Of a stretch of DNA of 64,000 nt, positions 57,401 to 64,000 are shown one piece after another. The stretch lies in the NCBI GenBank assembly GCA_000827205.1, contig KN832554.1, forward strand, positions 3,307,815-3,371,814, given 5' to 3'. The position numbers were made by a program, and so were the translations under genes. The notes under the pieces were generated by a model. It was given only the letters and a program-made list of their open reading frames with translations, made no database searches and was not told where the DNA came from. The stretch comes from Plicaturopsis crispa FD-325 SS-3. Taxonomy: Eukaryota > Basidiomycota > Agaricomycetes > Amylocorticiales > Amylocorticiaceae. Numbering within the stretch: the first letter of the stretch is position 1; the number at the start of each line of letters is the position of its first letter.

Positions 57401-59005
57401 CGAGAAAAAGCGAATTGCTAACGAGCGGGGTAGTAGCAAAGTTGGCAAGAGCAGCTTTAGTTGGGCTTGGGAGCTCGATGGGACTACGGAGGAGAGAGAA
57501 AGGTCTTGCTTCCCTTTGCTTTTGCCGAACATAATCGTTGAACGTCTTGTCGTGTCAGGGGAATTACCATGGATATTGCACTGCAGTCGATGACTACGGC
57601 ACATCGACAAATCACGATCCTCGACGCACCTGGGCACAAGGATTTCATTCCCAACATGATATCTGGCGCTGCACAAGCAGACAGCGCGCTGCTCGTAGTC
57701 GACGCGGTGAACGGTGAATTTGAAGCTGGGTTTGAACGTGGTGGGCAGACCCGCGAGCACATCTTACTCGTGAGGAGTCTTGGTGTTGGCCAAGTCATCG
57801 TGGCTGTGAACAAACTGGACCAGGTTAGCCCCACATTGATCGAGGCGCAACCCAATTCTCACTCTCTTTCGAAGGTCCATTGGGCGAAGGATCGATACGA
57901 TGATATCTGCGAACAACTGCGACCATTCCTGGTCCAGTCCGGATTCCATTCATCGAAGACGAAGTTTGTCCCCGTAGGGGCGATGCTAGGCGTCAATCTC
58001 GCCGTATGCGAGGGTCCCGATGCGGAAGAATTGCGTGGGTGGTACAAGGGCCCTACTCTGGTTGAGCAACTCGGTACATAATCCTCATCCGATTCGTGTT
58101 GTTCCAGTACCTGACCATAATTTTTAGACCAGCTGGAACCGCCCACGCGCGACATTGCATCACCGCTAAGATTACCACTATCTAATGTATTCAAAGGATC
58201 TGGCGCGGGTACTGCGGTCTCCGGCCGTGTTTGCAGCGGTATCGTGCAAGTGGGAGAGCGTGTGCGCATCCTACCTGGGGACGAATCGGCCATTGTGAAA
58301 TGTACGTTCTGTGATCGTGGAGACAACGCTGGTACTAATGCCCTAGGACAGCCATCGAAATCGATAATGAAAACGCACCGTGGGCCGCTGCTGGATCCAA
58401 CGTCACTCTTTCTTTGACTGCGGTTGACCCCATCCATCTCAATATCGGCACGGTGTTATGTCCTCCCACGGACATTGTACCGCTGGTGACCGTCTTCACC
58501 GCTCGTATCCTGGTTTTTGATATCCAAGTCCCCATCACAGGCGGCGCATCTGTGCGTTGTTTCTAGAATTATTGATTCCAACCATTCACATCTTTTTCAG
58601 GTCGAATTATATCATCATTCACAGGATGTGCCCGCTACGATATCGAAGCTGCTGTCTATCGTAGACCGCGCTGCGGGCACAGTAATCAAGAAAAATCCTC
58701 GGTGTGTCTTGTTTCCACTTCTGTATGGTGTTAGTTCTCATGTTGACGATGCATTACTGTAGTGTCCTGACGAAAGGTGCCTCCGCTGAAGTACAGATTG
58801 CTCTGCGAACGGGCACGCTATCTGGGTCCGCCTCGGGGGCACGGCCCATTCCACTGGAACGGTTCGCGGTCAGCAAGGAAATGGGCCGCGTGCTGATTCG
58901 GAGGGGAGGGGAGACTGTCGCAGCCGGTATGTCCCTGCATGTGCCATTTCCTGATGCTACTAATGACTCTTTATCACAGGTATCGTCCTGGATATTGTAG
59001 CATAA
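54426..59005 (+). CDS. HBS1: Ribosome-rescue GTPase HBS1
   Basis: Exons 54426-54465, 54519-54587, 54643-54780, 54831-54869, 55074-55418, 55484-56871, 56947-57283, 57337-57502, 57559-57823, 57875-58073, 58128-58301, 58352-58551, 58601-58701, 58763-58926, 58980-59005; 1216 residues. The N-terminal Hbs1 helical domain (GVDQIRHMLGPETQTGLSNA, IKSALYEYYFDIDRAVQWL) binds the ribosome. About 640 disordered Ser/Pro-rich residues follow, then the translational GTPase from about 786: G1 GHVDAGKST, G2 region RGITMD, G3 DAPGH, G4 NKLD, and two beta-barrel domains (VFKGSGAGTAVSGRVCSGIV; RILVFDIQVPITGGASVELY; PLERFAVSKEMGRVLIRRGG). With Dom34 it splits ribosomes stalled on mRNA. It is far longer than the ~610-residue yeast protein. 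The junctions at 54869/55074 and 56871/56947 are the least certain. Confidence 0.9.
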
Positions 59006-59387
59006 TGAAAGACTAGCTGCTTCGCTAGTTCGATTCGCATACCATAGCGGTGTTCGCTGCTTTCGCGTCCAAGCACATACATGTAGCTTTCAGTGTAAAC
59101 ATCTAGCAACTGTGTATTTTCACGACAGATTTGCGCTGGCCTTGGAAACAACTTTTGTAACAGAGATGGAAACCGTTGAAAAAGTGAACGATAGGATGAG
59201 CTATACCCAGGATACACGATGCCCAGGGCCCAAGCAGCAATAGATACACGCGAATTATAGCCAATTAGAAATGTATAAGTAGTGAGTGAGCGTACCAACC
59301 ATATATAAGTATGTCCACAGAAGTCATCCCATGAGTTTTCGTGAACGCAACTGCGACCAATCTCCCCCTGCCAACTCCGAGATCGCT
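59006..59387. other. Convergent 3' region between HBS1 and the MDG1-like gene
   Basis: The 3' ends of HBS1 (plus) and the next gene (minus) meet here. AT-rich stretches such as AACCATATATAAG near 59298 fit 3' UTR signals. No gene. Confidence 0.5.
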
Positions 59388-60623
59388 CTATTTTTTCTCC
59401 TTCGCCTCCTTCTCCTTTTTGCCAGGGCTCCCGAAGACACCCTTGATCTTCCCAAAGATCGAGGATGTCCTTTTTGGTCGCCCGCTCGCGATGCTGCTGA
59501 ACCTTGACGACCCCGGAGATGAGGGGGACTCGGAGCGAGGGAACGCCTGCTTTTTCGTGGGGGTCAATGGTGCCGCAACCGGTGTGGTAGGTTGGCTGAT
59601 ATTGGGGGTCCCAATCGGAGCAGTGCCATTGGTCTTCGACTCCCCGTTGACCTTCTCAGCAGGAGGGGCATCTGTTGCGGGCGAAGCGGGGGTAGGTGCG
59701 GACGGTTCTTCCGCGGCGGGTGCCGGGGTGGCAGATGCAACTGCGTCGACGACGCTCGACTCTGCAGTCTTTTCCTGAACGGCCTTCTCAGCAGGAGGGG
59801 CATCTGTTGCGGGCGGAAGGGGGGTATGTGTAGACGGGACTTCCGCGGTGGGTGCCGGGGTAGCGGACACATCTGCAGGAGCCGCGACTTCTGCTGCAAC
59901 AGATGCCTTCACGTCAGGAGTCGCTGCTGCTTCCACTGTAGTCTCAGGCTCTGCGTGGGAAGGCTCTGCGGAGACTGGGGGCTCCATTTCCGTGGCAGGG
60001 GGAAGAGGCAAGTGGGTGGAAGGTGCATCCGTCGGCACGTTGACTGGTAGGATGGTCACCGGGACCTCTGGCGCAATGTCCACCGGTGCAGATTGTTTCT
60101 CTACGGGCGCCTCCTCCTGAACTACCGCCTGCTCTACCTGCAATGCAAGAATAGCCATCGTCAACGCCGAAAAAAGCCATGCTCGATATGACAAACGTAC
60201 CTTTTCAACCACGGGCTCCGGTGCGGGTTTCGGGGGCGAGTGATATATATTATTGACATTCCCAGCGGGATCGGTTGTGGTAGGCTGGTCGTTACGCGTA
60301 GTCCAGTGGCCGTCGACGATGAATTTGTATTCTACCGTGCTCTCCCAAGGTATCTGCGCGGTGCCAGAAAAGTCCGAGGCTCCTTTCGTGAGGTGTATGG
60401 AAGACGACCACTACAGAACAGCAGCAACACTAAGCAATGGACCTCTCAGGCTGAAAACGGAAAAGCAAGAGCGCCTTACCTGGTCGAATGTTCCGGTCAC
60501 GATGACTGTGTGCGGACTAGCGTCAGGCCTATTCGATACTAATAGTCAGGAACGGCATTAACAAAAGTAAGGAAATTACGCAGGTATTCACCAGGTAAAC
60601 GTTATCTCATGCAAGTCGGCCAT
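59388..60623 (-). CDS. AMPK-CBM (E-set) domain protein, MDG1/CRP1-like
   Basis: Minus-strand exons 60592-60623, 60480-60528, 60201-60410 and 59388-60137; 346 residues. Residues 1 to about 85 form an AMPK1-type glycogen-binding domain (family 48 carbohydrate-binding fold): MADLHEITFTWPDASPHTVI, VTGTFDQWSSSIHLTKGASD, FSGTAQIPWESTVEYKFIVD, then GHWTTRNDQPTTTDPAGNVN. The rest is Pro/Ala/Thr-rich disordered sequence with two near-identical ~44-residue repeats, ending in a basic C-terminus (FGKIKGVFGSPGKKEKEAK). Yeast Mdg1 and Crp1 share this layout; Mdg1 acts with the pheromone-signalling G beta at the plasma membrane. Whether the domain still binds glycogen is not clear from the sequence. Confidence 0.82.
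59649..59912 (-). repeat. 132-bp imperfect tandem duplication in the MDG1-like gene
   Basis: Two copies start at about 59651 and 59783, a period of 132 bp or 44 codons. Shared words include CCTTCTCAGCAGGAGGGGCA and GGGTGCCGGGGT. Each codes an Ala/Pro-rich block ending PATDAPPAEK. Confidence 0.75.
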
Positions 60624-62264
60624 AGCTTGAATAGCGACGTATGCTCGTGGTCTTCAAGCAGAAACGCTGTACAGTGTGAGGGGGTAAACCAAGAGGTGCC
60701 CAGGCCCCGCGGCGGCGTCGACGGCCTTCTTCTTCTCCACGTTCCTAAACGTTCCTCAGACTCAGACCCCGACCTCGGCGACTCAAGTCCCTCAACTACA
60801 TTTGTTACTCCCAACTTTTACTCACTAGGTTTTCTACAGGCTTGTTTTCTCCGTAGATTTATACGGCATATGAGACTACGCTTGCGTAGCCAGACGGAAA
60901 CGGAGGCTAAGAGCTCAGGCCCACTGAGTGCTCATGCACATTGTACGCTAGTCTGCTTCGCGTTTATGCAAAAACTGACAATATTGGCACATCCAGCTGC
61001 AGTGCGACTGTACATGGAGCCTTTAGCCTTCCAGGATCGTTCATGAGCGCTTGAGCTTTCGCTGCTCATCAGCGCGGCGAAATTATGCTCTATGCTGTAT
61101 ACATGCAACCAGCGCATGTGTCAGATGCGCCGCATCGAACAGCTTTCCAAAGTTCCGTGCTAAGCTGCACCGCGGACCACCTACGGGCGTCAATGGCAAG
61201 CTTGTGCCCGCTCGGAGGTGGTGTTGCCTTCCCTATGCAGCGGAGACCACTTCTCGTCCTTCCTTGCCGATCTGCGGATAGATATGCATACTGGACTGGA
61301 TACACCCCCGTGGCCGTTCATGACGCTGGACGCTTCGGCTTGCAGAGTTCGTTTTGTGTCTTAGCGCCGACTCTTACGCCTCACCCCGGACCGATCTCTG
61401 CAAGTGCCCTGGTGTTCTGAGTCGCAGCGCGGTACATGTACTCCACTCCGCGTAAGGTCCAGGGGTTTTCTGCGGTTTCTGATGCCTGAATTTGGCCTGA
61501 ATCAAGTATCGGGAAGGCAGAACCATATCGGTCCGTTTGCAGTCCGTGTCCAAAGTGCGTCTTGCTTCGTCTTCGTATCTCTTTGCTGTTGACATCACCC
61601 TAAACCCATGATACATTAATGCGTTACTTGGTAGCAATGAGCAATCCATTTCCCCAGGCCCTTACGCCCCTCGGTACTTCTGCACTATCGAGCACAGATA
61701 TGAGATATCCTTCCTCATATGTAATCTTTACGGTGTAAAATTCGTTCCTTCAAGAAAAACATTTACTGTAACAAGGTACAGGGTTGCAGGCCGCAGGGTT
61801 CGTAATATAAGTAGATGGTGCGAGGTACATGCGATCGAGAGCTAGTGATACTAAGGGCTAGTGTTTATAGTTCGGTGGGGTAGTAGTATGTAAGTGTGCA
61901 ATAACAGTGGTGTCCCGTGAGGACATGCGGCCGTACCCTGTCGGGTATAAGGTGGTACAGGATGTTCTTCGGAAACCAGGCCCGTGCCAATCATGAGAGG
62001 AAGGAGATGCGAGGATGGGTGCGTTGGTCAATCGTTTGTTTCGTGGAATTCATCGGTTGGGAGGTGATACAGAGGCGCAGAGGCGGGTGGTAGCGAATAG
62101 ATTATTGATAATAGGAGCAAGGGGTATGCACTGTAGAAAGAAGTGGGGTTAGTACATTTCTCCCCAAGCTATCCACGCAAGAAGTGTGACATACGTCGAT
62201 AGTTGTTCTAGTTTTCCAGCCGACTCAGAAGATGGCGCGGGACGGAAGCGCACGCCGGGCGCAA
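60624..62264. other. 1.6 kb between the MDG1-like gene and the Ser/Pro-rich gene
   Basis: No gene is supported. The longest open frame (60609-61046, plus, 145 residues) has no domain likeness and mixed codon usage. The part from 61700 is more AT-rich. It holds the MDG1-like promoter and the 3' end of the next gene. Confidence 0.5.
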
Positions 62265-62876
62265 TCAATGGGCGTCACGCATGACCTCGTCAATCAGGTC
62301 CCAGTCGATGATGTCCTCGCGCGCCCACTCGGCGGACGAGTCTCGTGGGCGGGCGCGAATGCGCGGCGGGGGCACGGGTAAGAGGCGACGCTGCTGGAGG
62401 TGGAACTGCGATTGTGTGGACGGCGAGCTGGGTGTTCGCGATGGTCTAGAAGGTGCGGTGGACGGGCGCGATGATGTCGGCGGAACGGAGCGCGGGAGGA
62501 AGGAGGAGTATGAAGGAGATGGGGGCGTGCTGGGAATAGTGGGCAGAGGCCGCACTGCATCGCTGTACCGCCGCCGCGCATGCGTGTTAGTGCGCAGGGG
62601 CGACTGGAAGGCGAGTGGACTCAGGATGTCGTCCGGCTCACGCTCGGAGGAGGACCACGACGCGTCAGATGAGGACGACGACGACGAGGATGAGAGGCTA
62701 GAATCCTCTGAGGATGCGGGAGGTATGTTCAGCGGCGCACGGGGCCCTGCAGTCTTGCGCCGGATGATTCGGAGGGGTGCGGTTGTCGGCGCTGTGTACA
62801 GCGACAAAGCGCGACCCCTTGGTCCGTGGAATTTCGTCGGCGACCGGTGAATCGACGAGTCTTCCGCAAATGACAT
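62265..62876 (-). CDS. Hypothetical Ser/Pro/Arg-rich protein
   Basis: A single open frame of 203 residues from the ATG at 62876. Composition is strongly biased: a poly-Ser run (ten in a row near 63-72), many TPSRPS/PPSPSY-like pieces, and an end with acidic and hydrophobic residues (EDIIDWDLIDEVMRDAH) that could form an amphipathic helix. No domain, signal peptide or membrane segment is seen. It could be a real disordered regulator, such as one that binds a partner through the C-terminal helix, or a chance open frame. The long uninterrupted frame with a sharply different C-terminus favours a gene. Support is moderate only. Confidence 0.5.
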   Translation of the reverse strand: MSFAEDSSIHRSPTKFHGPRGRALSLYTAPTTAPLRIIRRKTAGPRAPLNIPPASSEDSSLSSSSSSSSSDASWSSSEREPDDILSPLAFQSPLRTNTHARRRYSDAVRPLPTIPSTPPSPSYSSFLPRSVPPTSSRPSTAPSRPSRTPSSPSTQSQFHLQQRRLLPVPPPRIRARPRDSSAEWAREDIIDWDLIDEVMRDAH

Positions 62877-64000
62877 GTTCGATATCGCTGATATAGGTTA
62901 TGGGAGGCGACTCTCGTATACAAGTCGAAGGTCAGTGGTTGCACTGGAATGTTGGTAAGCTGAGTACGACGGATGGCGGGATGGAGGAGGAGGAGGATGG
63001 AAAGCGATGTGCGGACAAGATGATATATGAAGCGTTTATGTAGATAGGCACGAGAATATAGGACTGGTGAGGTCGATCAGGTGAAAAGATGTTGAGGCGG
63101 AGGAGACCGGTGATGCGCGATCCTCGAGGGATGTGGAGGCGCTGGCTGAGGCGCATGGGGGTGTAGCTAGCTTTAGCCGATAAGTATACATTACCGAGGG
63201 TGTATAGGACCCACAGCCGACGCACGCCCAGGCACGGCAGAGTAGAAGAACGTTCAGAGTGATGTCGGATGACTCGGATCTAACGGAAGGAATGATCATT
63301 GGCGCCGGCGATATCGTGCCAACCTTAGCGCGAGGCTTTACGAACGCACTACGCCATATCTGCCATAAATTGGGGCGATCATCAGCATGCAGACAGTTGG
63401 GGGGCAATACGAGAAAACGTACAGAGATAGCGTGATAAGGTCAAATGAGGACCGCAAAGAAACCGCAGAGGATTGGAAGACTGTCAATACTTACTCACTG
63501 GCAGATGCCGGAGCATCCTGTGAAAGTCTGAAGGCAGAGACTGACTGCGATCTAAGCATTTCTGCCAGGTGGGGCGAATAGGTACCTGGCAGAAGTTTCG
63601 AGCAGCATGATGGAAGGGTATCGTTCGCAGTATTCCAGCGCTTGAGCTATGCGCGGTATCACTTCGGTATCACGGCTCTGATGGACGCAAGATGGGCAGA
63701 ATGAAGAACTGTGACCGTCGCAGTCGACTTTCCGATTGGACTTGACCAGTCAAAGACCAGTATTCGCGGAGATTTTTCCACCACGCGATCATTGCCAAAT
63801 CCGACCGAGGATGGATCTCTGTCGAGAATTGATTTTATTGATGATCTGCATTGTGCAAACGTTCTACACATTGCCGGCGCAGATTTTGCGAACGCAGTTC
63901 CAGTTTTGCACACGGTTGCAACTGCGAGTGTACTCGTCTACGACGTCCGAATGGACCCGCTCCAATATCCGCCTGATCTTACCCTTACCCGTAAACGAAA
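62877..64000. other. Right-hand 1.1 kb without a firm gene
   Basis: Promoter side of the Ser/Pro-rich gene, then sequence with only short open frames (for example 63036-63407 minus, 63387-63581 plus). None has a domain or a sensible splice structure. Part of a gene running off the right edge cannot be excluded. Confidence 0.45.

Noticed and set aside
59022-59045. TTCGATTCGC, similar to a tRNA B box
   Set aside because: No pairing T-arm, no A box at the right distance and no acceptor stem.
59592-60120. Plus-strand frames rich in Gly, Cys or Ala/Thr
   Set aside because: Complement of the Pro/Ala-rich repeats in the MDG1-like gene.
60609-61046. 145-residue plus-strand frame beyond the MDG1-like start
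   Set aside because: It overlaps the start of the minus-strand gene, has no domain, and has no partner exons.
1-64000. Search for a multi-gene defence, toxin or biosynthetic cluster, transposons and virus-like elements
   Set aside because: All well-supported genes are unrelated cellular functions; no transposase, reverse transcriptase, capsid, NRPS/PKS or terminal repeats were seen.

Overview
This window looks like chromosomal DNA of a filamentous basidiomycete, probably an Agaricomycete. Genes are dense and sit on both strands. Most are cut by several short introns of about 50-60 nt with GT-AG ends (two use GC-AG), first exons are often tiny, and the proteins are eukaryotic. I see no rRNA, confident tRNA, CRISPR array, insertion sequence, transposon or virus-like element. 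Splice sites were chosen by eye so that frames close and family motifs stay intact. Total coding lengths divide by three for every model, but no transcript evidence was available.

Layout from left to right. 0-6 kb: 3' end of a membrane-protein-like gene, mitochondrial ribosomal protein bL12m, CCR4-NOT subunit NOT3 (minus), then a stretch without a firm gene. 6-13 kb: BEM1/Scd2 polarity scaffold, complex I subunit NDUFA12, L-2-hydroxyglutarate dehydrogenase (minus), Hsp90 co-chaperone CNS1. 13-21 kb: ribosomal protein eS7, an unusual Rab-like GTPase, AMMECR1, a PPR protein (minus), ribosomal protein uL3 (minus). 21-31 kb: a 1.4 kb gap, replication-checkpoint mediator MRC1, a small membrane protein (minus), tafazzin, a CAX-type cation antiporter (minus). 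32-42 kb: a secreted GH105-like hydrolase (minus) and the very long THO2 gene. 42-52 kb: GTP cyclohydrolase I (minus), a divergent ABC half-transporter, a PHO81-type SPX-ankyrin-GDPD protein (minus), peroxin PEX12 (minus). 52-64 kb: a UPF0303/DUF336 protein, mitochondrial SSB RIM1 (minus), ribosome-rescue GTPase HBS1, an MDG1/CRP1-like AMPK-CBM protein (minus), a Ser/Pro-rich hypothetical protein (minus), and mostly non-coding flanks.

The genes do not form a pathway cluster; this is a housekeeping neighbourhood. Two loose themes recur. One is mitochondrial function (bL12m, NDUFA12, L2HGDH, a probable organellar PPR protein, tafazzin, RIM1). The other is mRNA fate and translation (NOT3, THO2, HBS1, eS7, uL3). 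Phosphate and nutrient sensing (PHO81) and cell polarity (BEM1) are also present.

I found no clear new multi-gene system. The most unusual items are a Rab-like GTPase with a large low-complexity insertion between G4 and G5, a divergent ABC half-transporter, an apparently catalytically dead GDPD domain in PHO81, micro-exon gene starts, a possible poison exon in HBS1, and overlapping divergent start codons at tafazzin.
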